The notes beneath the pieces are model-generated. The model saw nothing but the letters and a program-made list of their open reading frames with translations, made no database searches and was not told where the DNA came from. A program made the translations under genes and the position numbers. 64,000 bases of DNA from the NCBI GenBank assembly GCA_040398805.1, contig JBBATK010000010.1, forward strand, positions 29,664 through 93,663, read 5' to 3'. Below, one piece after another: positions 45,415 through 54,822 of the stretch; position 1 is the stretch's first letter; each line of letters starts with the position of its first letter. This stretch comes from JBBATK01 sp040398805 (GTDB lineage Bacteria > Bacteroidota > Ignavibacteria > Kapaibacteriales > NICIL-2).

Positions 45415-47958
45415 ATGTTTTTCTTCTACTTATTCATTTTTGAGCTTGTATGCAGCTCTCAATTATGGTCCAGTCCTGTTTCTGGAGACATGACATATTT
45501 GACCACAGACTATAAAGGTGTCGCGTCGAACGGCTCCACAGTCTTGAGTTATGGTACTCATGGTATCATACTAAGGTCAACCGATAAGGGAGCGTCGTGG
45601 TTCAGAACGTCAATCGGAAATGACAATGATGTCATTCGCATTGATACGATCAACTCTTCGTATGTAGCACTCACGAGGTCCGGTTTGCTGAGATCCGACG
45701 ACAATGCCTCGACGTGGACTCGCACGGCCATTGAGAATGGAGTGGATATGTGTCGTGACAAAGACACCATCTATGTCCTCACGAAATACGCTATCGTTCG
45801 TACGACATTCTCGCGTATGGCTGACATCAGCACGCTCGTGAGCATGGATTCCACGGTGAGTGCTCGATCCATCGTTGCCTCGGCGCGAGGAAGTCTTCAC
45901 TGGATAGAGGACAACAGATATGTACGCCACTATTCCTTATCGTCCAAGACATCCACAGCGACCGACGTACTTTCGCTCAACCAGTGTCCTACCTGCTACA
46001 GAATCGATGGATTGCAGCAAAACATGGGCAAACTGTACGTCGCTATCGTCAACACGAGAAACAATCCCGTTGGTGCCCTGCCTTTCGAATTCTATCAGGT
46101 ATATATGTCTCCCAACCTAGGATCGTCATGGCAGCGATACTCGGCGGTTGACTCATTCGATGAAAACACTCTGGGAACAGCGAACTTCAAAGTCGTCAGC
46201 GATAGTCAGATTATCGCGTTACGAACAAAGGTACTGCCGCAAAGCGTGTACATCCCGGCACCTGATACGCTGAACAGGAAGTTACATCAGTGGTTTGTCG
46301 GTATCGAGTATCTTTCGTTCAATAACTCCGGCACTTCCAGTATCATCAATCCCGACGATACCATCCCGGAGCGCTATGCCTTATCGTCGGACCTACGCCT
46401 GAACTCTCTTCTGGATTTGGGTAATGGTATCATCGTTGCCAATGGCAACAATCATTGCATTGTCCGAAGCACCGACAATGGTCGGTCATGGCAACTTCAG
46501 TCGTACTTTCCTAACGACGCAGTTTATTCCACGCCATTTTTCCGCGGCGTGGATTCAAACCATCTCTATATGCCGTGCGCACAAGGGGCGTTTTATCGGA
46601 CCGACAACGCAGGGTTAACGATTCTCCCCCAACGCTTCCAATTCTATCCGCAGTATCTAGCCAAGGGTGCGGGCGTCGTGTTTTCGCACTACGACAGTAG
46701 CGGACATGGGTGCGTGATAATTCAAGCCGGACTGGAGCTTGATTCGAACGTATTTATCACGAACGACTTCGGTGAAACGTATTCGCCAGTAGGCGTACTA
46801 CCTTTATTTAATGTTTTTGCGTCAGACTCTGTTCAAAGGACGAAGTACCGGCTAACGAACATCATGATTCGCAATGAGGTGGAAACCGATACGGTCTTCC
46901 TGCTAGCCGGCACACCGACATATGTTGATGCCAATAACACGTTACAGCGCTATCCGTACAGTGTCGTGATACGCCTCAACAAACAGTATGGGCTTATTGA
47001 CACGGTGGCTTTGCCGGTATCGAAAGTGGCGATGTTGATCCGAGCGGGACGATTGGTGTATTTGTTCGGCACGAACGGGGAGGACCTATCATACAAGCGA
47101 AATGTAGCGGACCTCGTGTTCCCGACGTATGCGATATATCGGAGTATTGATGATGGACGGACGTGGGAATCTGTCTCGACCTCCTTACCCATACCTAACG
47201 AATATGTCAAGGTAGGACAGCAGTACGCTGCAGTCGTACCGGATTTCAGACCGGCCATTGTCTTCGACAGTACTCTCGTCGTCAGTACGGGTCAACGTCG
47301 CCTCCTCATCTATTCAAAGGATAAAATGAGACCGGATTCGTTGCATCTGCCTTTCGATCAGAATCTGCTGTATCTCGGAGAAACCATGATAAGCTCCGAT
47401 AATGCACTCGCTATAGCGTCAATCGACGGCAAACTATTCAGCACTGCGCTTATTGAGGATGACAAAACCGTCTGGGATTCCAGCCCTCTACAGTCAGGAT
47501 TGTCGTGGGACGGCCCACGTCTTCGTTTGCAAAGATTCATTCCCGTTTCAGATAATACCGGCTTTACGGTTACCGGTGAGTACAAAGACACGGACCGTAA
47601 ATACAAGACGCATCTGTTACGTTATTCATTGAACATCCCGATTTCGGATGTCAAGGAAGACGTTCGCACTCTTCGTTTGTGGGAATCCTTGCCGTACCCG
47701 CAGCCCGCTCGACACACCGTGATGACCAGGATCTACTGGGACAAGCCGTGTTCACTTCAAGATCTGGAGATTTCTCTTTTCGATTTCGTCGGTATCCTCG
47801 TTGACGGTGATACCCATTCCAGTAGGATTGCAATAACCGCGGTTGATGAGATCAGTGCATCTCTCGCCGTTGATTGTAACGGGTTGACACCGGGCGTCTA
47901 TTTCATCCGAGTCCGGTTGAGGAATTCCGATAGAACGATTCCGTTCGTCGTGCAATAA
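45415..47958 (+). CDS. T9SS surface protein with Asp-box (BNR) beta-propeller repeats
   Basis: An 847-residue exported protein. A hydrophobic N-terminus (MFFFYLFIFELVCSS) acts as signal. Asp-box motifs S-x-D-x-G-x-x-W recur: STDKGASW near residue 55, SDDNASTW near 95, STDNGRSW near 351 and SIDDGRTW near 576, indicating a sialidase/sortilin-like or YCF48-like propeller. No sialidase active-site set is evident, so an enzymatic role is not claimed. The last 90 residues form a T9SS-type sorting domain (LPYPQPARHTVMTRI, LTPGVYFIRVRL). The TTG four codons upstream is the first possible start; ATG 45415 is preferred. The gene is AT-richer than its surroundings. Confidence 0.8.
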   Translation: MFFFYLFIFELVCSSQLWSSPVSGDMTYLTTDYKGVASNGSTVLSYGTHGIILRSTDKGASWFRTSIGNDNDVIRIDTINSSYVALTRSGLLRSDDNASTWTRTAIENGVDMCRDKDTIYVLTKYAIVRTTFSRMADISTLVSMDSTVSARSIVASARGSLHWIEDNRYVRHYSLSSKTSTATDVLSLNQCPTCYRIDGLQQNMGKLYVAIVNTRNNPVGALPFEFYQVYMSPNLGSSWQRYSAVDSFDENTLGTANFKVVSDSQIIALRTKVLPQSVYIPAPDTLNRKLHQWFVGIEYLSFNNSGTSSIINPDDTIPERYALSSDLRLNSLLDLGNGIIVANGNNHCIVRSTDNGRSWQLQSYFPNDAVYSTPFFRGVDSNHLYMPCAQGAFYRTDNAGLTILPQRFQFYPQYLAKGAGVVFSHYDSSGHGCVIIQAGLELDSNVFITNDFGETYSPVGVLPLFNVFASDSVQRTKYRLTNIMIRNEVETDTVFLLAGTPTYVDANNTLQRYPYSVVIRLNKQYGLIDTVALPVSKVAMLIRAGRLVYLFGTNGEDLSYKRNVADLVFPTYAIYRSIDDGRTWESVSTSLPIPNEYVKVGQQYAAVVPDFRPAIVFDSTLVVSTGQRRLLIYSKDKMRPDSLHLPFDQNLLYLGETMISSDNALAIASIDGKLFSTALIEDDKTVWDSSPLQSGLSWDGPRLRLQRFIPVSDNTGFTVTGEYKDTDRKYKTHLLRYSLNIPISDVKEDVRTLRLWESLPYPQPARHTVMTRIYWDKPCSLQDLEISLFDFVGILVDGDTHSSRIAITAVDEISASLAVDCNGLTPGVYFIRVRLRNSDRTIPFVVQ

Positions 47959-48388
47959 AGGATGTGCGGCGCACGCTGCTGTTTTTCTGTGATCGGCTCT
48001 TCGATGTGCACGACATTCACGTTTGTCACTGCCCGCATACTCCGTGCCATGAGATCTGCCATTCGTCGCCAGCCGATGTAAAGGTTACCGACGCACCTCC
48101 TCCACACGATGGCGCTTGACAATCAATCGGACTCTCTCCCCTCTCTCACAGCTTGTAACAACGAGGCTGCCTCCGATTCGTCGTATGGCTCGTCATCGAT
48201 TCGGGTTGCACATGTTGACCTCACGGAGAAGGATAGTGATCGTCGTCGCCTCCATCGAAGTAGACAACATGTGTGAATCGGCGGCGGTCTCGGAAGGCGC
48301 GCACGCATGATTCCAAACGCCGGACCCTGCTGTTCATGCTTTGGTCGGTGGCATTTGAATGATGATGGAGACGTTCAGTACCAGCTCC
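47959..48388 (+). other. 430-base gene-free region
   Basis: Short frames of 60-75 codons exist on both strands without family character. No terminator for the convergent genes on either side is evident. GC content rises back to the contig norm here. Confidence 0.5.
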
Positions 48389-49786
48389 CTACTTCCCATC
48401 CCCGAGCAACACGACGTTCGCGCGCTTCTTCACCGTCTTGCATGCATTGCGGGTATCCACGACGACCTTGCTGTTCTTGACGATGAGTTCCATGTCGAAC
48501 ACAGAGTGATCGGTGGTGATGCACACGACGTCGTAGGACTTCAGCTGTGCAGGTGTGAGGGATTTGATGGAGCGTATCACACGCTGATTCTTCTTGCCGT
48601 GATGCAAGGCAACGGCAGTAATGTAGGGATCGTAATACGAGATGTTCGTGATGCCGTCCGCATCGAGCAGTTCCGCCACTTTCAAGGCGGGAGAGTGACG
48701 CAGGTCGTCGACGTCTTTCTTGAAGGCCATGCCGAGCAGCAGCACCTTCGCCTTCTTCAGGGTGACGGGTTGTTTGGCGATTTCGCGCTCGATCATGGAG
48801 CGCACGTAGAAGGGCATCGACTCGTTCACTTCGGCGGCAAGCTCGATGAAGTTCGTCACGAAGTCGTATTCACGCGCCATCCACGACAGGTAGTACGGGT
48901 CGATCAAGATGCAATGTCCGCCGATGCCGGGTCCGGGAAAGAACGGCATGAACCCGAAGGGCTTTGTCGCCGCGGCCTCCACCACTTCCCAGATGTTCAC
49001 CCCTATGCGGTCGCACAGCTGTGCCAGCTCGTTCACCAGCGCGATGTTCACACTGCGGAAGATGTTCTCGAGAAGCTTCTCCATCTCCGCCACTTCGGGG
49101 GTGGAGACGGGAATCACTTTCGAAATGATGAGCTCGTTCACCGCCACCGCAAGCTTCGTGCAAACAGGCGTGATACCGCCTACCACGATGGGTGTGTTGC
49201 CCGTGTGCCAGGTGGTGTTGCCGGGATCGATGCGTTCGGGCGAGAAGGACAGGAAGTAGTCGCGACCGCACACGAGTTTCGTTTCATCGAGAATGGGTTG
49301 CACGTATTTGCGCGTGGTTCCGGGAAAGGTGGTGCTCTTCAGGATGACGAGCGTGCCGTTCTTCATGGAGGCGGCGACGGCGCGGGTGGACTCCACGATG
49401 TGCGAGATATCGGGATCTTTATTGTCGGTGAACGGCGTCGGCACGCAGATGTAAATCACATCGCATTCGGCGCAGCGACCGAAGTCCGTCGTCGCACTGA
49501 AGGTCTTGTCCTTCCAAATCGAGTGGATGCGCTCGTCGGCGATGTCTTGGATATAATTCTTTCCCTTCTGCAACAGCGCCACCTTCTCCGTGCTCACATC
49601 GATACCGATGGTCCGGATACCCAGAGAGGCGAACTCCACGGCCAGGGGTAAGCCCACGTAGCCCAAGCCCACCACACCGACGGTGCAGGACTTGGAGGCG
49701 ATGGCCTGCATGAGCCGGTCGGCAGGAGACGCGGTCTTGGCACCTGATGCCGATTTCGTTGTGCGTTTCTTCACTGTGTCAGCCAT
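48389..49786 (-). CDS. Nucleotide-sugar dehydrogenase (UDP-GlcNAc/ManNAc dehydrogenase type)
   Basis: A 465-residue NAD-dependent four-electron dehydrogenase of the UDP-glucose/UDP-ManNAc family, oxidising a UDP-hexose(amine) C6 to the uronate. Visible are the Rossmann motif VGVVGLGYVGLPLAVEF, YICVPTPFTDNKDPD, LKSTTFPGTT, and the catalytic Cys in PGPGIGGHCILIDPYYLSW, which is closer to WbpA/WecC types than to UDP-glucose dehydrogenase. GMAFKKDVDDLRHSPAL marks the C-terminal domain. A Lys/Ser/Ala-rich tail of about 30 residues precedes the Rossmann fold. GGAG lies before the ATG at 49786. With rfbB upstream it serves polysaccharide or LPS synthesis. Confidence 0.9.
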   Translation of the reverse strand: MADTVKKRTTKSASGAKTASPADRLMQAIASKSCTVGVVGLGYVGLPLAVEFASLGIRTIGIDVSTEKVALLQKGKNYIQDIADERIHSIWKDKTFSATTDFGRCAECDVIYICVPTPFTDNKDPDISHIVESTRAVAASMKNGTLVILKSTTFPGTTRKYVQPILDETKLVCGRDYFLSFSPERIDPGNTTWHTGNTPIVVGGITPVCTKLAVAVNELIISKVIPVSTPEVAEMEKLLENIFRSVNIALVNELAQLCDRIGVNIWEVVEAAATKPFGFMPFFPGPGIGGHCILIDPYYLSWMAREYDFVTNFIELAAEVNESMPFYVRSMIEREIAKQPVTLKKAKVLLLGMAFKKDVDDLRHSPALKVAELLDADGITNISYYDPYITAVALHHGKKNQRVIRSIKSLTPAQLKSYDVVCITTDHSVFDMELIVKNSKVVVDTRNACKTVKKRANVVLLGDGK

Positions 49787-49879
49787 GATGATCTCCGCTC
49801 GAAAGTTCTCTCGTTGATGGAAGTGATCGATATCGTTCTTGTGAACGCCGTTGTTTGCGCGCAAACTACCAACGCAAAC

Positions 49880-50893
49880 TCAACGTCCGCCGTAGTTCTT
49901 TTCGTAATACGACCTGTACTCGCCGCTGCGGACCTTGTCCACCCATGCGCTGTTGTCACGGTACCATTGCACCGTGCTGCTAAGACCTTCCTCGAAGCGC
50001 ACCAGGGGCGTCCATCCCAGCTCCTGTTCGGCTTTCGTGCAATCGATGGCATAGCGTCGGTCGTGACCCGGCCGGTCCGCCACGGTGCGCATGAGCGACT
50101 CGGGCTTCTCCACCCTCTTCAGAATGCCTTTCACCACCTCGATGTTCGCCCGCTCGCTGCGACCGCCGAAATTATACACCTCGCCGGAGCGACCTTTCGT
50201 GAAGGCGGCCCAGATGCCGCGGCAGTGGTCATCCACATGGATCCAATCGCGCACCTGAAGGCCGTCGCCATACACGGGCAACGGTTCGTTGCGCATGGCG
50301 TTGGATATCATGAGCGGAATGAGCTTCTCGGGGAACTGATAGGGTCCGTAGTTGTTACTGCATCGCGTCACGACGGCGTCGAGACCGTGCGTATGGACGA
50401 ACGCCCGCACGAACAGGTCCGCTCCCGCCTTCGAAGCGCTGTACGGGGAATTCGGCGCTAGCGGCGTCTCTTCCGTGAACGCACCCGTGGGTCCGAGCGA
50501 TCCGTACACTTCGTCGGTGGACACCTGAAGATAGCGCTTGATGCCGCGGGCTCGCGCTGCTTCGAGTAGGACAAGGGTGCCGCCGATGTTCGTCTTCAGA
50601 AAGGGCTCGGCCGAGAGGATGGAACGGTCCACATGACTTTCCGCGGCGCAATGGATGATGCCCGTGATGCCGTGTTCTGCTATGAGCGACTCCACGCAGG
50701 CGGCATCGGTGATGTCGCCATGGACGAAGGTGTACCGCTCATGATGCTCGACGTCACGAAGGTTGCTGAGGTTTCCCGCGTAGGTAAGGGCGTCGAGATT
50801 TACGATATGCGCCTCGGTATGATGCAAGAGGAAGCGAACAAGGTTCGATCCGATGAAACCGGCTCCGCCGGTAAGCAATATCCTCTGGTCCAT
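49880..50893 (-). CDS. rfbB: dTDP-glucose 4,6-dehydratase
   Basis: RfbB converts dTDP-glucose to dTDP-4-keto-6-deoxyglucose, the first committed step to dTDP-rhamnose and other deoxysugars. The 337-residue short-chain dehydrogenase has NAD-binding LLTGGAGFIGSNLVR, the STDEVYGSLG motif whose D-E pair is typical of RmlB, and catalytic YSASKAGAD. RDWIHVDDHCRGIW and YNFGGRSERANIEVV complete the family pattern. rfbA, rfbC and rfbD are not in the window. Start at 50893 gives the family N-terminus. Confidence 0.93.
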   Translation of the reverse strand: MDQRILLTGGAGFIGSNLVRFLLHHTEAHIVNLDALTYAGNLSNLRDVEHHERYTFVHGDITDAACVESLIAEHGITGIIHCAAESHVDRSILSAEPFLKTNIGGTLVLLEAARARGIKRYLQVSTDEVYGSLGPTGAFTEETPLAPNSPYSASKAGADLFVRAFVHTHGLDAVVTRCSNNYGPYQFPEKLIPLMISNAMRNEPLPVYGDGLQVRDWIHVDDHCRGIWAAFTKGRSGEVYNFGGRSERANIEVVKGILKRVEKPESLMRTVADRPGHDRRYAIDCTKAEQELGWTPLVRFEEGLSSTVQWYRDNSAWVDKVRSGEYRSYYEKNYGGR

Positions 50894-50958
50894 GAGTAAG
50901 CTCTGAGATTGACTGTGGAAATCCTGACTACCAAACGATTCCGCTTCGACCTGCGCCG

Positions 50959-52194
50959 TCAATGGACGTGACCTTCCGTGTCCGCAGGTTCTTTTTCCGC
51001 CTTCACACTATCAAACGGCGTTCCAATTATCTCCGCCAAGCGCGACTGCACCTGCCATTCATGGCGAAGGGCCCGGTACTGTTCCAGCGCCTGTTCGCGA
51101 TGACGCACAGGAACATCGCTCTTCTCGGCTTTGATCATGATGTTCTTCATCGTGTGCTCCTGCGCCACGAACTCGATGAGCTCCGCCGAGTAGCCGTTGC
51201 TGCGCAGAATCTCGCGACGCATGGTATCGGTGATCATGTCGGCGATGCGCTCCCGCACGATTCCGTCCCGAAGCAGCGGCGCATTCGTCTCGCGCACCTT
51301 GGCAGACGTCAGCTGGGCATTGACGAAGTGGTGACAGCAGGGTGCGGCGAAAATGGCTCGCGCGTTCCGCCGGATTGCCAGGGCCAAGGCATCATCGGTG
51401 GCGGTGTCGCAGGCGTGCAGAGCGAGGAGCACGTCGATGTCCTCCGGTGCCTGGTACTCCGCTATGGGCGAGCAGACGAAGGTGCAGTAGGGCATGTCCA
51501 GGGCCGCGGCCGTGGCGGTGCACCACGCGATCAACTGCTCGTTGGCATCGATGCCGACAAGCCGGACGTCGCATCCGCGCTCGGTTTTCAGGTAATACGC
51601 CAATGCCAAACTCAGATAGGCCTTGCCGCATCCGGCATCGACGATGCGCAAGGATGGCGCATCGAACACGGACGAGGAGAGCATGAGGTTCATGGCATGA
51701 TTCACCTGACGGAACTTGGCGCTCATCGTGGGGATGGTCTCACCCGTCTCCGTCACGAATCCCAAGGCACGAAGCAGCGCAAAGGCATTGTCGTTGCGCA
51801 GGTACGCTCGCTTCTTGCCCGGTTGCTCAGGAGTGGTGTCCCACGAGGATTTCGACGGACGTGTCGTCCGACGCAAGACGCTTTTCTTCGTCGCCTTGAC
51901 ATACACATCCTTCTGCGGCGTCTGCACGTGCGCTTGGGAGAAACCCTGCCCGACCATCACGCCGATCGTTTCGGCCACCACCGCCGCATCGTAGGCAAAG
52001 GTCCGGGTGGTATGCTGCTTCTGCGTGAAGGTCTCCACGCCGACAACGGCATCGTCGCCCGCTCCCGTGCATCGCAGCACCACGCGCAGGGGCGATCCCG
52101 TCTCCGCATCACGCTGACGCATGCCGCTGAAGGTACACACCCATGGTGAACCGCTAAGGTGTGAAAGAAGGTCTTCTGCGGGTAGATGTGTCAT
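50959..52194 (-). CDS. Class I SAM-dependent methyltransferase (Methyltransf_32/GSTCD-like)
   Basis: A 411-residue protein. Residues 1-150 are a variable N-terminal domain; from about 200 a Rossmann methyltransferase follows with motif I IVDAGCGKAYLSLALAYYL, LVGIDANEQLI, and LLALHACDTATDDAL. The AAPCCHH string is characteristic of the Methyltransf_32 group, whose members include GSTCD/METTL25-like proteins and probably modify RNA or protein. The substrate here is unknown. The ATG at 52194 starts MTHLPAEDLL; the longer frame upstream lies in a low-complexity intergenic stretch. Confidence 0.8.
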   Translation of the reverse strand: MTHLPAEDLLSHLSGSPWVCTFSGMRQRDAETGSPLRVVLRCTGAGDDAVVGVETFTQKQHTTRTFAYDAAVVAETIGVMVGQGFSQAHVQTPQKDVYVKATKKSVLRRTTRPSKSSWDTTPEQPGKKRAYLRNDNAFALLRALGFVTETGETIPTMSAKFRQVNHAMNLMLSSSVFDAPSLRIVDAGCGKAYLSLALAYYLKTERGCDVRLVGIDANEQLIAWCTATAAALDMPYCTFVCSPIAEYQAPEDIDVLLALHACDTATDDALALAIRRNARAIFAAPCCHHFVNAQLTSAKVRETNAPLLRDGIVRERIADMITDTMRREILRSNGYSAELIEFVAQEHTMKNIMIKAEKSDVPVRHREQALEQYRALRHEWQVQSRLAEIIGTPFDSVKAEKEPADTEGHVH

Positions 52195-52374
52195 GAGGGA
52201 GGCGGAGAAAAAGGTTGAAAGATGGAAAGGTTGAACGGTCGGTATGGCGGATGGACGTGATGTACGGATGTGATGGATTGAGGTGGTGATGATCCTGACG
52301 GACGGACGTGTCACCGGCCGAGCGAAGGCGCATGGCTCCGGGTGAGAGGTTGATGCGCGACGGACGATTCACGA

Positions 52375-53280
52375 TCAGGATTCCATGCCCAGAACGGCTT
52401 TGGCGATGTACCCTGCCACTTGAGGATTCTCCTTCAGGCGACGGGTGGAATACCCATACCAATCTTCACCGAAGGGAACGTAGATGCGCATCGCGTGACC
52501 GTCCTTGATGATGGCATCGCGGCGTTCCTCGCGAACACCGAGCAGCATCTGGAATTCATACGCGCTGCGGGGAACGGAATTCTTCGCGATGACATTCAGC
52601 GCATCGTCGATGAGCACGTCGTCGTGAGTGGCGATGTGCAGGTTCATGCCCGCGTCGAGTATCTGTCGCAACAGACGCTTGTAATTCTCCTGCACCTCCG
52701 CGCGTTCCTTGTACGCCACGCTGGCGGGCTCGATATAGATGCCCTTGCATAAGCGAACGTCCGCATTCATCGCGGCGAGTTCCTTGATATCGTCGGCGCT
52801 GCGACGCATGTAGGCTTGGATGACGACGCCGACATTGGTGAAGCCTTCGGCACGCATGCGTTTGTACAGGTCCAACGTCCGCGTGGTGTACGGGGAGTTC
52901 TCCATGTCGAGGCGTACGAACAGTTCTCGCTCCGCGGCTGCGCGAAGCAGACTGCGCAGATTATCCGCACAGAACTCATCGTCGATATCGAACCCCAGCG
53001 AGGTCAGCTTCACCGACAAGTATGCCGGCAGAGAGTGCTTGCCGATGGCGTGGATCACCTCCATGGACGAGCGGCACTCGTGCTGCGCGCGTTCGCGCGA
53101 ACTGACGAATTCGCCGAGGACGTCCACCGTGGAATGCGCGCCGATGGCGGCGAGGCGTTTCACGGTGTCGACAGCGGAATCGAGCGTGGCACCGGCGATA
53201 TACCTCTTGGCCACCTGCTTGATGATGCGCTTCGGGATGATGGGAAGGGTCTTGACGACGACGGAAGAAAACAAGGACAT
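52375..53280 (-). CDS. Proline dehydrogenase
   Basis: A 301-residue monofunctional PRODH, the FAD-dependent enzyme oxidising proline to pyrroline-5-carboxylate, near the length of the Thermus and Gram-positive enzymes. Family strings visible are YLSVKLTSLGF, VRLDMENSPYT, GVVIQAYMRRSADDI, VRLCKGIYIEP, IATHDDVLI, YEFQMLLGVREERRD and RIYVPFGEDWYGYSTRRLKE, including the two conserved arginines near the C-terminus. The partner P5C dehydrogenase is not in the window. The ATG at 53280 lacks a clear ribosome site. Confidence 0.9.
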   Translation of the reverse strand: MSLFSSVVVKTLPIIPKRIIKQVAKRYIAGATLDSAVDTVKRLAAIGAHSTVDVLGEFVSSRERAQHECRSSMEVIHAIGKHSLPAYLSVKLTSLGFDIDDEFCADNLRSLLRAAAERELFVRLDMENSPYTTRTLDLYKRMRAEGFTNVGVVIQAYMRRSADDIKELAAMNADVRLCKGIYIEPASVAYKERAEVQENYKRLLRQILDAGMNLHIATHDDVLIDDALNVIAKNSVPRSAYEFQMLLGVREERRDAIIKDGHAMRIYVPFGEDWYGYSTRRLKENPQVAGYIAKAVLGMES

Positions 53281-53363
53281 GGTGATGATCGCGTTCAGGT
53301 TCAGGATGTGCAACGACGAAACCGTCGACAGGCAAAATTACCACTTACGGACGGATGTGGACA

Positions 53364-53978
53364 TCAACGGTCACGACGATGGATCTCGGCCATGATATGC
53401 GCATGGATCTCCTCCACGCCCATGCTTCCCGGAATGCACACGATACGGTCGCTCCACCGCGAGGCCATGGCCTGATATCCGGAACGCACACGTTCGAAGA
53501 ACTCCACGCCGGCTTTCTCCATGCGGTCCGGCGCCGCATCTCCGCGTTGCGCTGCACGCACGGAGGATTCCTCGACGGTGATGTCCAGAAAGAAGGTCAC
53601 GGTGGGCATCAGACCCTCCGTGGCCAGGCGGTTGGCATCGCTCACATCATGAACGTCGAGTCCGCGACCGTATCCCTGGTAGGCAGTGGACGAATCCGCA
53701 TAGCGATCGCAGATCACCACCGAACCGCGGTCAAGGGCGGGACGTATCACTGTTTGCACGAGCTGACGTCGGGACGCACAGAACAACAATAGCTCGGCCA
53801 TGGGATCGATGGCGAAATCGGCCGTCAGCAGAACGTTCCGCACCGCCTCCGAAAGCGGCGTGGCACCCGGCTCGCGCACCACGAGCACGTCACGTCCCTG
53901 CCGGCGCAGAACCTGCTCCAGCATGCGCACCTGGGTGGATTTCCCGCAACCGTCTATGCCTTCGAAACTGATGAACAT
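53364..53978 (-). CDS. tmk: Thymidylate kinase
   Basis: Tmk phosphorylates dTMP to dTDP. The 204-residue P-loop kinase has Walker A FEGIDGCGKSTQVRML, the DR(Y) motif in VICDRYADSSTAYQG and REPGATPLSEAVRNVLL. The LID-like region (ERVRSGYQAMASRW) is complete. The ATG at 53978 begins the usual N-terminus MFISFEGIDG. It lies downstream of rsmI in a minus-strand run. Confidence 0.95.
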   Translation of the reverse strand: MFISFEGIDGCGKSTQVRMLEQVLRRQGRDVLVVREPGATPLSEAVRNVLLTADFAIDPMAELLLFCASRRQLVQTVIRPALDRGSVVICDRYADSSTAYQGYGRGLDVHDVSDANRLATEGLMPTVTFFLDITVEESSVRAAQRGDAAPDRMEKAGVEFFERVRSGYQAMASRWSDRIVCIPGSMGVEEIHAHIMAEIHRRDR

Positions 53979-54033
53979 GTGATCACCGTGATTGATAGTC
54001 CGACGCCGTCCTTCGTGGCGGTTCGCGGACAGG

Positions 54034-54822
54034 TCACTCGCCATCGGCGCCGTCCGCATCATAGCCGCCATGCAAGATAACCACCATCTCGCCTTTGAGC
54101 GGCGGACGCGATGCGAGGGCGGCCTGCACCTCCGTCACCGTCCCACGGATGTATTCCTCGAACATCTTCGTCAGCTCGCGCGCAATGCACATGCGGCGGT
54201 CGGGACACCGCGCTGCGAGTTCGTCGACGAGTTTGGCGATACGAAACGGTGACTCGTACATCACCACCGTTTCGCTCTTGGCACACACGGCATCAAGAAA
54301 GGTCTTCCGTCCCTTCTTATGCGGAGCGAATCCCACAAAGGTGAACGGCTGACAAGGAGCGCCGCTCGCGACGAGTGCGGTGACGACCGCCGACGGACCC
54401 GGCACGGACACCACAGGAATGTTCCGCGCGATCATCTCCCGAACAAGAACGAATCCGGGGTCGCTTATGCCCGGCGTGCCGGCGTCGCTGCAATACGCCA
54501 CCACCTGTCCGTTACCGATATGCTCCGCAATGCGCTCCACCGCCCCGCGCTCATTATGGTCGTGCACGGCAAACAATCGCGGCGAGGGAATCTGCAGCAG
54601 CTCCAGCAATCGTCCCGTCGTCCGCGTGTCTTCACACGCGATCAATCCCGCCGACCGCAGGATGCGTATGGCCCGGAGGGTGATGTCCTCCCTGTTACCG
54701 ATGGGTGTGGCTACCAGATACAGCGCGGGCTGCACGGCGGGTTGCGCTTGCCATTGCTCGTTCGGGTGCTCGTTCGAGTGCTCGTTCGATGGGAGAAATG
54801 CTTGTCGATTCTCTTCGCTCAT
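54034..54822 (-). CDS. rsmI: 16S rRNA (cytidine(1402)-2'-O)-methyltransferase
   Basis: RsmI 2'-O-methylates C1402 of 16S rRNA. The 262-residue tetrapyrrole-methylase-fold protein has LYLVATPIGNREDITLRA, IACEDTRTTGRLLELL, SDAGTPGISDPGF, VPGPSAVVTALVASG and YESPFRIAKLVDEL. About 30 extra residues precede the family N-terminus and contain NEHSNEHPNEQ, encoded by a three-unit 12-base tandem repeat. The start overlaps the tadA stop as ATGA, supporting this long start and coupling. Confidence 0.94.
   Translation of the reverse strand: MSEENRQAFLPSNEHSNEHPNEQWQAQPAVQPALYLVATPIGNREDITLRAIRILRSAGLIACEDTRTTGRLLELLQIPSPRLFAVHDHNERGAVERIAEHIGNGQVVAYCSDAGTPGISDPGFVLVREMIARNIPVVSVPGPSAVVTALVASGAPCQPFTFVGFAPHKKGRKTFLDAVCAKSETVVMYESPFRIAKLVDELAARCPDRRMCIARELTKMFEEYIRGTVTEVQAALASRPPLKGEMVVILHGGYDADGADGE
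54755..54790. repeat. Three tandem 12-base units in the rsmI 5' coding region
   Basis: TGCTCGTTCGGG, TGCTCGTTCGAG and TGCTCGTTCGAT lie head to tail and encode the NEH-like units of the RsmI N-terminal extension. The unit is a multiple of three, so copy-number change keeps the frame. Confidence 0.85.

Noticed and set aside
48359..49651. 430-codon plus-strand open frame
   Set aside because: Antisense to the nucleotide-sugar dehydrogenase with its intact catalytic motifs.
50962..52149. 395-codon plus-strand open frame
   Set aside because: Antisense to the methyltransferase; no family features.
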